Position numbers and translations under genes: made by a program | Notes under the pieces: generated by a model | The model's database searches: none | What the model was told of the DNA's origin: nothing | The model's input: only the letters and a program-made list of their open reading frames with translations | From: Eleusine coracana subsp. coracana | Taxonomy: Eukaryota; Streptophyta; Magnoliopsida; Poales; Poaceae | NCBI GenBank assembly: GCA_032690845.1 | Contig: CM064434.1 | Coordinates: 33,076,413-33,140,412, forward strand | Length of the DNA stretch: 64,000 nucleotides | Direction of reading: 5' to 3' | Shown: positions 19,690 through 31,649 of the stretch, piece after piece | How the letters are laid out: each line of letters starts with the position of its first letter | How positions within the stretch are numbered: position 1 is the first letter of the stretch

Positions 19690-22030
19690 TACTAATTTCA
19701 TTTCCTTCCTGCATGTTTGTTGCACTAGTCACCTCTGCAACTTTGTTCCCATCATCAGTTACCTGCATATAAAGTTTAGCTACAAGAATCATGACAAGAG
19801 TTTGGTAATAAGAATCATGACTCTAAATTTTACATAAATATTACCTATTGTGGCACTGGTTGTTGTTGTACTATTTGCATCATTGACATGAATTCTTTTC
19901 TAAGGGCTTCTTTATCAGCCTCCCTTGCCCTCACCAATTCATATATCTAACGCCTATGTTCTGCCCTCTCTGTTTCCCTCTCAGCATCTTGTTTTTCCAT
20001 TGTTTGTTGTAGCTGTCCAAATGCATCCATGATCTCTAAATGTTCCCTATGCAGTGCCTCATCGGAATCGACATGCCTTTGGTAATCCTTAATTAATAGT
20101 TGTCGTCTTGTCGGGTATCATGACATGTATCCATTACCATGCATCTTAGTGGATTTGCACCTTGTGACTTCCTTGTATGCTCTCTAGAAAATCTGGTTTT
20201 TCTCCTGTTGTGAAACAACATTTTGATCTGCTCTTGACTCCCTCTCTAAAATTTGGTTGCTTGCTTTGTCCTAAGTTAGAGAAAACATTCCAAGTAGTTA
20301 ATTAAAAAGAAATTGTAGTCCTCTTAGCATCAATAAGTATGTAAAAACTTTTTTATACATACATAGACATCCTTAGATGCTTGGTTTGTCCATTTACCAT
20401 TCTTATAGTGCGTGATCAACCAAACCTCCAAATAATTTGGCTCCTCACCAGTTTCTGGGTCTCTCTAATCTGTCAAAAAATGTTACAAATTAATAATTCC
20501 TCATGTAATAAAGCATGGACATGTGATTCTTAAGTTATTACCTGCTCATAGCTACACTAAAAAAATGGTTTGGACCCTGTTAGATGTTGTGTCTTTTTCT
20601 GTTCTCGGTTTCTAGAATTCTTGGTGCTCATACACTGCAAAAAATGAGGTGGTTTCTAGAATTACTACATTGCTGGAACATAGAGATTTATATCATAAAG
20701 TTGAATTCACAAGAATTGAGTTAATGTCATCATACATTGAATTTTTCAGTGCCAAAATACTTTACCAGGTAGTGCCATTCAACAATATCCAAATCTTTAG
20801 GCTTATGCCTCATTCTATCATCATAGCTATTGTATGCCTTGTACGTAGCACTAAAAGTTGATCGCCATCCCTTGTAACGCTCATTACCAATGGTCCAAAT
20901 CTTTTCCTTTGTTTCATAATTATTCTCTAGGTCCCATTTTGCCTGTTAGAAATAGCAAACAGAACATAAAAATATCCTTATATCAATTATATGATAAATA
21001 AGAAGGTTACAGAAAAAATTAAAAATAACAAACTTACCAAGACATCAGATGCTATTGAGTCTTTTACATCATGGTGGATATCTCTCCACACACTAACTCC
21101 AATGAGAGGTGCCCTTTTCCTTGTAAACATGACTATTTCATCAGTGAAGGTGCGTGAATTGTCGCCTACAGGACCTCCAAGTCTGGAGAACTCAACTTTT
21201 AGCTTCTGATTGCACTACCTGATTCTCTTGTTTGTTGCTTTATATCCTTTCAAGATACCACGTTTTTGTTTAATCCTATCTTGAGGGCCTTACTCATCGA
21301 AACAATATGCAATTAATGACATCATAGATAAATTAATGTACATATGTGTAATTGAAGCAAAGTAGATGAAATCATGGTAACCGTTACTTACCATTCCCCT
21401 GTTGCTGCTCGCGGAGAGCATGAGATGGTCGGTGGGCAGGTGGTGTTGGGTTGCTACCATGGTTTCGAATTTGCAAGGTAAGATATGCATCTGTAAACAA
21501 TATTGTAACATTTGCAAGTTAGGAACAATTTGGGAAGGAATGATAATTGGGTTCACAATTTGGGGAAGGATATTATTTACTAATTTGATCAAGTTTTCCT
21601 TCCAGCTTCAACCATTCTTTGTAGGTCTGGATTGTCTCTTCCCTGTATCTATCTTCCAGCTCTGAAAGTACCATTCTTATATCTGAGTCATGAGTGCATT
21701 GCAAAATTTATAGCTACTAGAAACCACAAAACTTACTTATCCTCTCTTCGTTTTGATGTAGATACAAAACCCAAGCCTTGTAATCATCAATTTCCCCATC
21801 TTCAAATTCTTCCTCACTTGATGTATTTCTTGCCATTTTAATCGGTGTTCTCGTCACACTTCGATCTGTTACTTGTTCCTTTGACAAAACTAATCTGACA
21901 TCCCTCTCATCGGCATTGTGTTCTACCATTACATCTGCATCGGCATCATAATTGATCTCACTTAGTGTTCCTACAAAGTTACGACATCTCCACTTATAGT
22001 ACATGTGGTCCGTGCCTCCATATCCCAACT
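19690..22030 (-). pseudogene. Transposase_24/TNPA-like second gene of the CACTA element
   Basis: Minus-strand exons in order: an acidic start with SSEEEFEDGEIDDYKAW (about 21800), an ELEDRYREETIQTYKEW helix (about 21650), and VEFSRLGGPVGDN with FTDEIVMFTRKRAPL and SVWRDIHHDVKDSIA (21200-21037). A GT-AG intron then ends at TAACAG just before AKWDLENNYETKEKIW and ERYKGWRSTFSATYKAY (20942-20800). After that come EEPNYLEVWLITHYKNGKW (about 20450), an exon with DKASNQILERESRADQNV, and a C-terminal coiled coil (MEKQDAEREAERAEHRR, about 20010). This is the domain order of plant En/Spm-type Transposase_24 proteins. Stops (near 21222, 20187 and 19950) make it a pseudogene. In the family this protein binds subterminal repeats. 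Confidence 0.8.
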
Positions 22031-22650
22031 GTATTTCATTGTTAATGAGTTACCAAATGTGATATCACTCTTGTCTACCTTAAAATGGCACACATCTTCT
22101 CCCCGCGGAGCCCCAATGCAATTGAAATGCAGAGTCCACGAATCTTCCAATCTGCAAATTAAATGACACTGTTATAATTAATTGATTTTATTGATTGCAC
22201 ACATACATGTAAACAGATTCAATTTATTTGTGTCGTTCCTATCTACATGTAAAGTTGAAGTTCAGATGCAACCACATAAATAAATAATGTCTATTACACT
22301 CAAAAACACTTGCATGGACAATGCTGCAGCTAGATTTCTATATTTAGCTATCCGCTACTTACACTCATATTGTTTCAGTACCAAAGCAAAGTAATGTTGT
22401 GTCCTGAAATTAGTACTTCCAGGATAGCAAATCCTAGTTTTTTGTGTTTTTATTGTACTGTCACTAAACATCTCTATTAATTATATAGCCTGCATGACCA
22501 GCATCTAGTACTATGTTGGATCTAACTATGGCTTGAATGCATGTACAAGTACCAATTTATTTAACGGGCTGTGTGCTCTGTCTAGGTTTAGTCTAATGAA
22601 GTTGTTGTGTCTTTCTTTCTCTAAAGGTCACAAGCTAATAGATTAGTGCA
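22031..22650. other. CACTA internal sequence, no gene supported
   Basis: AT-rich. The part next to 22031 may include the 5' region of the Transposase_24-like gene. No protein can be supported. Confidence 0.4.
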
Positions 22651-23260
22651 TAAATAAACAACTTACATACTTTGCACATTAAGTTGTCGGCAGCACGAGA
22701 TGAGATAGAGAATGTCATTTATGATCATAGATGTTGCCTGAAAGCCTAGTATTCGGTTTGGGCATTTTACTCAATCAGTTTATTTTCTAGCATTCAGTTA
22801 GGATTCTAGGTTTGCTTTCAACAACAGTTCTCAGAGTCAGTCAAGGAGTCCTATTCTTCAGTAGGTTGTATGTTTGTTACATGTGCTGCCATACTTGTGT
22901 GAATGATCGAGGTTATTTTCATATTTATGTAGCATGGAATCATTTGTGAATTTGAGCTGGAAAAGGTGAAGGGCCAGGTTTTTTTCACTGAAGACAGTGA
23001 AGATGAAGGCAATGTTGAGCTTCTGTCTTCCGATCAGATGATCATCATTTCCCTAGCTAATCCTAACTGATATCGATATGCTATATTCAACCCCTTGTAC
23101 AATTTCAGATCAGGGCTAAGTTGGAGGAGCTTTTGTCTTGCGTTCAAGCACAAGTGTATTGCGAACATGAATAGGCAAGGAGTAAAACTGTGACTTGGTT
23201 TCATGGAACTTATGCATAATCTAGGCCTCTGTGTTATTTTGGTGTTAGAAATAGAATGAT
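22651..23260 (+). pseudogene. possible captured host gene fragment (two exons)
   Basis: In the plus strand, opposite to the transposase genes, a splice acceptor (TTTATGTAG, ending 22932) precedes a 35-codon open stretch with FELEKVKGQ, TEDSEDEGN and VELLSSDQ. A second acceptor (AATTTCAG, ending 23108) precedes IRAKLEELLSCVQAQVYCEHE, one stop, then ARSKTVTWFHGTYA and TAA at about 23217. The donor between them is not a clean GT. The style differs from CACTA proteins, and I do not recognise the source. CACTA elements are known to carry host gene pieces, so capture is the leading idea. A chance open frame is the alternative. Confidence 0.4.
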
Positions 23261-24239
23261 GACTTAAGCCAGGTGATGACTTAAGTTAGTTTTAATAAAT
23301 AGCATATGTAATGAAAACTTGTCTGTTATTTTGGTCATAGGGATATAATATATAATACATAAGCTTCATCTTGTAAGTGGGGTATCGGCTTTTATTTGGC
23401 TGGGGAAACCAGGCTGAAAATGGCTATGTTCAAGGCTGCATACATTTTGCTGCAGCAGCTAGGTGTATACCATGTTGGGTACTGGATGGGAGTGACATTT
23501 CAGGAAACTGTGGCTGCTTCTCGTTGTTGCTTGTTCTTGGGCATCATCGACCATAAGCTGAGATATGTCTAAATTTGACTCTCTTCGTTGCTAGCTTAAG
23601 CACTCTTCCAGACCAATTTGCCTGGCTGAATGCTGCAAATGATTTGGTCTTGGCAGATTTCATAATCTTTTCTACTTTGCCAATTGTTAACGTACCTTGT
23701 GCGGTACATAGCATGAAGTCTAGTTTCGTTTCTGTTATCTTGTCCTGTGTGTGGCCATGTACACCTTTCGGGTTTTTTCTGTAGGCACTCTCTCTAGTTG
23801 TAACATCGACACTATTAATTGTGAGGTGCCACTGCACGGACTCCAAACAGATTAATTAGCTCAACACTTCTTACTTGGTCATCGTGCAGAGATCAAATAC
23901 GAGGGAGATAATGAAATGGAGGGAGTATTAACAAACATTTACGTATCGCATTGATTTATTTGCACTATGACTCCATCCCAGCTGTTGGTAGCAAATAAAA
24001 AAGTCAGACACCACTCAATGAATATGATTGCATTGCACAGAAAACAAAAGGACATTGTTTACTTAACACATTGTCAATGATAACAGAGGAATCGAATAAA
24101 TCAAACAAAGAAATCATCTTCCTGGATTTCTATGATAGAAGCAAGAGGTCCTACAACTCCATCATTAATATACGTGTCATCTTCCTCGTCATCACAAAAG
24201 GCCTCATCTCTGGTTCAGGAACAGCCTCGTCGTGCACAT
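23261..24239. other. CACTA internal sequence between the two genes
   Basis: No gene is supported. The first part could be a 3' region of the possible captured gene. AAATGGAGGGAGTA at about 23916 resembles one end of a Stowaway-type MITE, but no partner end was found. Confidence 0.35.
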
Positions 24240-27200
24240 GCTGAATAATAGAGGCCGGTTATGCCTTCCATGTCCGATCTTGTCCAATTTTACATGTCCT
24301 CTTGTCCACCAAATAAATTCATGTCTTGGATTCCCGAATCAATTGAATCAACATCAATGTCAGCCTCATTTTCAGCTTCTAGCATGGCAAACAAATTTCT
24401 TGTTTTCATCACGACAACACTGCTCCATCCTGGCTTATTCATGTGTTTGACATAAAACATAGGTTCAGCCTATGTTGCCAGAATGTAAGGTTCGGTGGAA
24501 TGCCGGAACCGAGTAGTGTCGATATCAATAATACCAAATTTATCCCTAATGTATCCTCTGCTTCTGTTGGTAGTGACAGCCGGTACATCATACCAGACAC
24601 ACTTAAATAATACAACTTTTTTTTGTCCAGGGAAATCTAGTGACAACATTTTGTTAATCACTCCATACCAGTTCATGTTGCCTGTAGTATCATCACCCCT
24701 CACAAGGACACCACTGTTTTGTGTTGCGAGGCTTCTCTCAATGGCAGTCGTTCAAAATAGCCAATTATTTATGTGGCATCGATTGAACACACGAGCTTGA
24801 TGGTCTGGACCTTGAGCAAGAGAATACAACATATCACTTACTTCCCCTTTCTGATGTAGTTGTGTGACCTGCAGACGCAGAGTTTAATAACAAAACTTCT
24901 TATATTAATAAATTTCAAAAACGAGATCAAGTGTCGACACATATCAAAATAATTAGTACTAACCTTGCCCTCGAACCACCTTACAAATTGCTCCTGGTGT
25001 CATTTTTTATTTTTTTTGTACCATATTTTCTAAGTTCTTCCATATGCTCACTACATTATTGCAAATAAAAATATTAGCTGATCAATGCCACAAATATATA
25101 TAACAAACATAAATTAATGATTGGATATTGTAACTTACTTGATCCATGGTCTGGCTTCATTGCAGTTACTAATTATGTAATATCTCATCTTTTGCAACTC
25201 ATTTGCATCAATGATCTCGATATTCTGACCTCTCTTCTTGAAATCCATTTCAGCAAATATGCTGAGACCACATGGTGGCTCATTCACAACTGTACTTTCA
25301 TGGTGATCAACCCGATTCAGTTTGGTGTCCACGTCCAAAAATCTGGAGCAAAATGTAAGACACTCCTCGGCTATGTATCCCTTGGCTACTGATCCTTCAG
25401 GGTGCGCCTTATTTCTCACATATCCTTTCATAGTATGTAGGTACCTCGCCACTGGATACATCCATCTATAACACACGGGTCCTCCAAGCTTAGCCTCATC
25501 AGCTAGATGAACTGGAAAATGCATCATGATATCAAAAAATGGAGGTGGGAATATCATCTCAAGCCGACAAAGAGTCTCCCTAATTGAACTGCTAAGCCTA
25601 TCAATATGTTCTTCCACCAGCTCCTTAGAACACAATTCATTGAAGAAGGTACTAAGCTGAATCAATGCAATGACAACTCCTTCTGGCAATATCCTTTGGA
25701 TCACTAAGGGTAATAGTTTCTAAAGAATAACATGATAGTCATGAGTTTTGAGTCCAGAAACCTTACAAGAATTTATGTCAACACATCTCCTTAAATTGGA
25801 GGCAACCCCGTCAGGCATCCTCACTCCATGTAGAAACTGGCATAACATTTTCTTGTCATTTTTCTCTAAAAAATACAAGGCTGCTGGTAAGCTATATTTA
25901 TCATTGCCAATCACAGGATGCTGATCTTGCCGTATCCCTAGTTGTTGTATGTCAAGCCGGGCCTTCTCACTGTCCTTTGATTTACCTTCAATTTGAAGCA
26001 AAGTAGCCAATATGCTCTCGCATATGTTTTTCTCAATGTGCATGATATCCAAATTATGTCTAATGAGCAAAGAAGACCAATATGGAAGCTCAAAAAATAT
26101 ACTCTTCTTTCTCCAGTTGTGCCATCTTTGGTCTTCATCACGCTTCCTCTTTCTCGATGTGGTCTTTCCAAATATCACTTGATCAAAACTTTGATACTGC
26201 TCCAATACCTGTTCACCAGTCAGTGGTACTGGTGCCTCTCTGGTTTCGACCTGGTTGTTGAAGCTGATCCTGTTCATGCGCCATGGATGTCATGGGGCAA
26301 AAAACATCGGTGGCCCATGTAGCAGTTCTTCGACCCAAATTTCAACCACAAATATTTTGTATCCTTATGGCAATATGAACATGCAAATTTACCTTTTGTG
26401 CTCCAACCAGAAAGCATCACATAAGCAGGAAAGTCATTAATTGTCCATAAAACCATAGCATGTAATTTAAAATTCTTCTTAACCTTTGCATCCCATGTTT
26501 CAACACCCTTTTCCCAAAGCTCCTTCAGCTCCTCAATAAGGGGCCTCAAATATACATCAATATCCATTCCAGGAGATTTTTGACCAGGTATCAACAATGA
26601 CAATATCCAGTAAGGTTGTTTCTGACATAACCAAGGAGGCAAATTGTACGGTATTAGGACAACAGGCCATGTGGTGTATGTAACATTTTGCATCCCAAAT
26701 GGATTAAAGCCATCAGAAGCAAGACCTAGCCTAATATTATGTGCATCTGACGCAAACCAATCATAAGTTTCATCCACATGCTTCCATGCCTTCGAGTCTG
26801 TGGGGTGATGTAGTTTGCCATCTTGTTATCCTTATGCCATCGCATTTCAGAAGATGTCATCTCTAACATATATAACCTTTGCAGCTGAGGAATAAGAGGA
26901 AAGTAGCATAGGATTTTACATGGCAAACACATATTAATATCTTCACCACCAGCCTAATCGCCCTTGTCAGCACCATCATTTGGAGTTTTCCACATAGTCT
27001 CTTGACATGTCGGACAGGTATCCAACTTTGCGTTTTTCTTCCAAAATAACACACAATTATTCTTGCAAGCGTGTATCTTTACAAAGTCCAAACCTAGATC
27101 TCGAACAACCCTTTGCACTTTATCCATTGTGTCTGGAATACAATGGCCTGGAAGGAGAACACAAGAGAACAGTTTAAGAATGACATCCATTGTAGTTTTA

Positions 27201-27490
27201 CTAATACCTTATAGGCACTTAATCTAAAAAAGTTTCACAATAAATGAAACCTTAGTAGCCTCTTTGCAATCGGGATACAATTTATTTTCTGCTTCCTTTA
27301 ATAATTTGAAGAATATTTTGGCATGCTCATTCGGTTGTTCATTGTCACTATTCGGCTGCTCATTGTCACTACCCATGATCTGTCCATGTGTAGTGCCTCT
27401 AAAAGTGATCCAATCAAATCATTAGTGCCAGCACAATCATTACTCGGTGCACCTTCTTCATCATTGCAAACTCCAAAATCAGGTGGCATA
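24240..27490 (-). pseudogene. TNP2-like CACTA transposase
   Basis: Minus-strand blocks follow the order of plant TNP2 proteins. First come an N-terminal KLYPDCKEATKVSFIVKL helix (about 27280), then IHACKNNCVLFW and LDTCPTCQETMWK with a zinc-type Cys arrangement (27090-26990), and KILCYFPLIPQLQRLY. The catalytic-region block IRLGLASDGFNPFGMQN (about 26700) follows, then VVLIPYNLPPWLC and FACSYCHKDTKYLWL. LPYWSSLLIRHNLDIMHIEKN (about 26060) and HDYHVIL lead into a DUF4218 region (25700-25139). A GT-AG intron (25051-25138) precedes EHMEELRKYG. DUF4216 sequence (VVLFKCVWYDV, about 24610) ends it. Frameshifts occur near 26815 and 26275, and a stop at 25720. The transposase would cut at the CACTA ends. 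Confidence 0.88.
25051..25138 (-). other. intron in TNP2-like gene
   Basis: The donor GTAAGTTA and an acceptor ending in TGTAG bound 88 bp between a DUF4218 exon ending NCNEARPWIK and an exon starting EHMEELRKYG. Both flanking exons look like TNP2 sequence. Confidence 0.75.
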
Positions 27491-28291
27491 GCTTCATCAT
27501 TGTGTACTCCTACATTAGCTAGTGCATCTTGATTGATTAATCCCTTATTGCCTTCATCGTCATTGACACCGTTATCCGAACTTTACACTTCTATGATAAA
27601 GCTTTCAGCAAACCCTCTAGAAAACAAATGACTCTGAATCTCAAATTGTGTTCTTGATGACATGCATTGACATCTATCACATAGTCACATAGCAGTTCCA
27701 CCTCTCGATATGCCATAAAATGTGTCTTCCAACTGTTTTTCAATATTTTTTACCACTCATCAGAAGTACGAGGCAAATGCATCCAACTCCTATCGTCCTC
27801 TTGTGACGACGTTGTATATTCTGCAGAATGATAAAATCAAACAACAATCATCAAGATAGTTTAGAATCATCGTCAACCTAGCTACCAATAGCATAGGTTC
27901 AGGACACATTACAAGAATCAAGACGCAAATACCAGGGTTGGTCCAAGGATTCTTAGGACCAAGGGTGAACGTAAAATTTGATGTGATGTTTGAGCAGTAA
28001 TTAGCTAAACTTGTCATGATGTTGATAGAAAAAAAAGAAGTGATCAAACCAATAATATCAAATTACAGTATAATTTATTATTAATAGAATCTATCTCAGT
28101 TTCTCAAAGAGTTTGTGTAATGTCCTTACAAACTTATTTTCTCGTTTATTGTTTCTGTTTTTTTTTCTACTTAATGCATACTTTCCAGTTGATGTGATGT
28201 TGATAGAAAAAATGAAGTGATCAAACCAATAATATCTTTGAGCAGCAATTAGCTAAGTTTAAAGGAATAGTGACACACAATATATTACCGA
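27491..28291. other. CACTA 5' noncoding region with an internal duplication
   Basis: A block containing GATGTTGATAGAAAAAA followed by GAAGTGATCAAACC occurs at about 28015-28065 and again at about 28194-28240. A TTTGAGCAG(T/C)AATTAGCTAA block also occurs twice (about 27988 and 28238). No gene is supported. Confidence 0.5.
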
Positions 28292-28349
28292 TCGCTGGAA
28301 GCCAAGATCAGAAATCAACATCGCTGGAAGCCAAGATCAGAAATCAACA
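28292..28349. repeat. tandem duplication, 29-bp unit x2
   Basis: TCGCTGGAAGCCAAGATCAG plus nine more bases is repeated head to tail at 28292-28320 and 28321-28349 without mismatch. Confidence 0.9.
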
Positions 28350-29140
28350 ATCGCTTGGGGTACCAGACCTGGATTACGAACCTGTGGCTCACCGAGAGAG
28401 CTTTCCCGATGATGGCTGCCAGAGCCGTGCCGTGTGCTTCTCCACAACAACGTCGCTAGTGGCCTCGGCGCGTGACGTCGCTGGCTTGGGGGCGCACCGG
28501 GGCCGCTCCTTGTTTTCTCTTCGTCTCTTGGGGGCGTGAGGCGTCGCCTCGCCACAATGCCACCCGCCGCCTTCCCCCGGAACCTTCTAATGTCATTGAA
28601 ATACTATGGCCTCTGGCAACCCAAACCCGCTAAGCCATTGGCAATAACCACCAATTGGCGTACCCTCTCGCCTCCGCAACGCAGCACCCGCCCCTACATG
28701 GCGCTCCGCTACCGCTCAGCCTTGCCTCGCTGTGCTCCATCGCCACCGCCCTCCAACATTACCCCCGCCACTAGGACTGGCAATCGGTTAATGCAGTTTG
28801 GTTTTTTTGGTTTTAAAATATATTAGTTTTGGAAAATTAAAAACCTAAATAATTTTGAAAAAATTAAAACCTAACCTAAATAACTGAAATGTTTTTTCAG
28901 ATTTCAGTTTTAACCAAAATTTTAAAAACTATACTCTTTTTAAAAAATTCGATGATATGAAGGTTAAAATCAATATAAAGATCATATTAATATACATCAT
29001 GGTAACATCAAAATAGCACTATAGAAATTATTTGAAGAAGAATAGATGATTTGTTATCCTAATTATTTAGTTATATAGCAATAAAAATAAGGACACAATA
29101 ATATAGTATATTAAAATTTGGTTGTTTCAGATATTACAGT
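28350..29140. other. CG-rich then AT-rich segment inside CACTA
   Basis: 28380-28770 is CG-rich with codon-like texture on both strands, but no recognisable protein. It may be promoter/leader sequence of the minus-strand transposase gene or captured DNA. 28790-29130 is strongly AT-rich with no gene. Confidence 0.35.
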
Positions 29141-29199
29141 TCCTCAATATAGGCGGCTAATTTGACTCGATCTATCGGATCCTGTCCTCCAAGCACACT

Positions 29200-29703
29200 G
29201 GCGCCTGAGCACGGACTCAACCAACAGGAACTTTTGTTGCAACAAGCGCCTACCAATTGCAACTCTACAGAATACTATTAACATGGCATAAACGCATTGC
29301 AATACAAACATGCTATTGCTTCCACTCATGATGCTCGATGCAACCTCCACTTACCTATTGCATCACTATTAAAGATATTTGCAACCCAAATAACATGTTG
29401 CAATATTGACAAGCAAAAGCAACAAAGCCTAATTTGATTGCCATAGCACCATCTTATAGCAACGAGTAGAATTATAATGCAACTCGATTGTGCCATTGCA
29501 ATACTCCCTACCAAACGTAACACAAATCCTATAATGGTTGCAGTACCATCTTTCTGTTGCAACACAAACAAGCTATACTGCTACACAACTAATATGTTGC
29601 AACATAGTCACATATTACCACCATTGTGTGGTTTGGTTGCAAAATAACCCCCATATTGCACCCAAATTAGGACAATTGCAATAGATAGTCATGGCATTAG
29701 AGG
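29200..29703. repeat. right subterminal repeat region of CACTA element
   Basis: Repeated words around TTGCAAT/GTTGCAAC and CTATTGC recur, matching the style of the left subterminal region in inverted sense. They lead to the inverted repeat at 29704-29717. Confidence 0.7.
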
Positions 29704-29717
29704 GAAACCTAGTAGTG
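29704..29717 (-). repeat. CACTA terminal inverted repeat, right
   Basis: The minus strand reads CACTACTAGGTTTC. It is followed in plus by the target duplication AAA. Confidence 0.92.
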
Positions 29718-31579
29718 AAAATCAAAAGCTAGCAGATGATATACCGATGGGCGATTATACCGGCATCATCCTATCGCCCTCCACTTCGGAACCCTTTGCA
29801 TCTTAGTGGAAAGAGTGGAATTAACATCTTTTCTGCAACAGTCTGACCCATCACTTGATCAACTTTGTGGACAAGGTAAATACCTTTTTGCTAGGATTTT
29901 ACTTTTATGCATCCAGCATGACATTCCTAGCATCTCTTTTATTTCAGGAACCAGCCATTACACCTCCAATAGTCAGCAACAGTGGCAAGCCGATTGCCTA
30001 CTTGCGTACAACCAATAATCCCATCATCGGTTGCACAACGCCAACTCCTGCTCAACTTCTCAATGGCCATGGCCCACAAAAGCAGCAGTGAGGTAGACCG
30101 TAAGAAAACAACCAGCAAGGAAAAGTAAGGACGGACCAGCCACCGGATGGACTCAAACCGTCGAGCAGAAAAAAACATGTATGAGTTGATATGGCCGATC
30201 CAGCAATACCCCCAGCATCAGCACAAATTCCTTCAGTGAGTTGCACAATCCATCTCCTCCTTTGACTCGATCACACCATTCATCCTAACCTCTTTTTTCA
30301 GGTTTTTGCACCAATTCTGGCTGCCATTGAAGATTGGGCTCAGGAAGTAATCACCAATTTGGCTCAAGCTTAGGATTCTTCTTTAATGAATTATTTCTTT
30401 GCACCTTCACCAAACTTATCCTCTTATTCTTCATAGATAATACGTCAGACTCATCAGACGATGTCCAAGTGGTAGAGCCAACGAATCCTTGGAGTCCAGC
30501 AGTAACCAGACCGGCTTTAGTGGCAACGGTAAAATATAAATTTCCCAATCTTAAACCATTTAACATTGCTCATTGTCTTTTCAATTTCAGGAGATCGTAA
30601 ACAGCTCCGGCAACCGACCTAGTACTGCAACCATATCGGATCGTCCCTCGGTGCACACGGCCTCGATTGACTCAATTGAAGTTGACACTGCAACCTCCGA
30701 AGAGCCGATCTCCACTGCACCGACTTTATTAACTCTAGGCATCGTCCCCTGGGTCGATCCTCAGGTACCATTCCTTGTCATTTTACTGTTATGTTACTTC
30801 ATACTCTAATCCCCATATTTTATAGGCATTCTTGTCAACGGCCATCCAGGCTCATAACCCCATTACCACTTCAATGGCTGATGTCTCAAGACCTGCTCCT
30901 CCTCCAGAAATAATAGTATCAATCTTCTCTTTCTCAATCTATTAACTTGCATGCTTACCACCTTTCTAACTCTCTCTCTCTCTCTCCTTTTGCAGACTCA
31001 AATTTTTAGGCGCACATCATCTCTATATTTTTGTCTACAAATCTGAGCCACTCTTCAAGAAATCCAACAGCGCATGGACATGATCCCCATCGAGCATCCC
31101 ATTCTGGATGCCAACCCCATCAGAGCGTGTTACTCGGAGGTCAAACACCACCTTCCTCCTAGCATGGTCTCACTACTGCATCCAGTGGCCTATATCGGCG
31201 GCTCAATCCCGCATGAAGTAGAAGCCACTAATGCGAAGGCTGAAAAGAAAAGAATGAGTATACTGCTCTTCTCTCCAAATTAGCGGACCTCGAAGCAAAG
31301 CTTGAAGACTTGCAAAAGGAACCAGATGAAATCCAAGCGGCGCTGGAGGCGAAGAACAAGGAACTAGCTGATGCGGAAATAACTCTTGCCGTAGTCCCTC
31401 AAGAAATCATGGAGCAAGAGCATGTGACTACATCATCTTACACACAAGCCATCAGTTTATGGAACATTGCTTCCAGCACCGCTGTATCCATTGAGGAGGA
31501 CGCCTACGCCATTGCCAAAGTCGATGAGATCCGTACGCAAGCCATCACCATCATCGACTTCTACTATCCTCAGGAGTAG
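29718..31579 (+). pseudogene. plant-mobile-domain-like frame, 3' part with introns
   Basis: This is the plus-strand continuation of 17224-17797. Candidate introns with GT and AG ends are visible: 29876-29947, 30236-30301, one ending at the CATAG before 30439, 30529-30591, and about 30763-30825. A further acceptor TTTTGCAG sits near 30996, after a CT microsatellite. Exon pieces read Pro/Ser/Thr-rich, then IEHPILDANPIRACYSE and a coiled-coil-like end (ELADAEITLAVVPQEIMEQE, about 31360-31425) that finishes IIDFYYPQE at the TAG before 31580. The frame lies antisense to the Tat-type integrase end that starts 70 bp away. The exact exon joins are my inference, and stops in the first part show that it is not functional as it stands. 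Confidence 0.5.
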
Positions 31580-31649
31580 ATATGGGCTCTCTTATTTTGT
31601 AACCAACAATGTTTTTTTCTTGTAATATTTTTTGAACTAAGGGAGATAT

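Larger units (their letters stand above)
17798..29717 (-). mobile_element. CACTA (En/Spm-type) DNA transposon, 11,920 bp
   Basis: Both ends are visible. CACTACTAAGTTTC starts at 17798, and its inverted counterpart (CACTACTAGGTTTC on the minus strand) ends at 29717. The element is flanked by a 3-bp target duplication AAA (17795-17797 and 29718-29720), the duplication size expected for this superfamily. Subterminal regions carry many short repeats. Two gene remnants lie on the minus strand: a TNP2-like transposase (27490-24240), then a Transposase_24-like second gene (22030-19690). Both have stops or frameshifts, so this copy is probably not autonomous, though intact ends could still be mobilised by a relative. 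It sits inside a plant-mobile-domain-like frame of an older retroelement. Confidence 0.93.

Noticed and set aside
23904..23930. AAATGGAGGGAGTA, like one end of a Stowaway-type MITE
   Set aside because: No matching inverted end or TA target duplication could be found nearby.
28536..28826. Plus-strand 96-codon frame in the CG-rich CACTA segment
   Set aside because: Composition-driven, Pro/Arg-rich, with no recognisable domain and no splice context.
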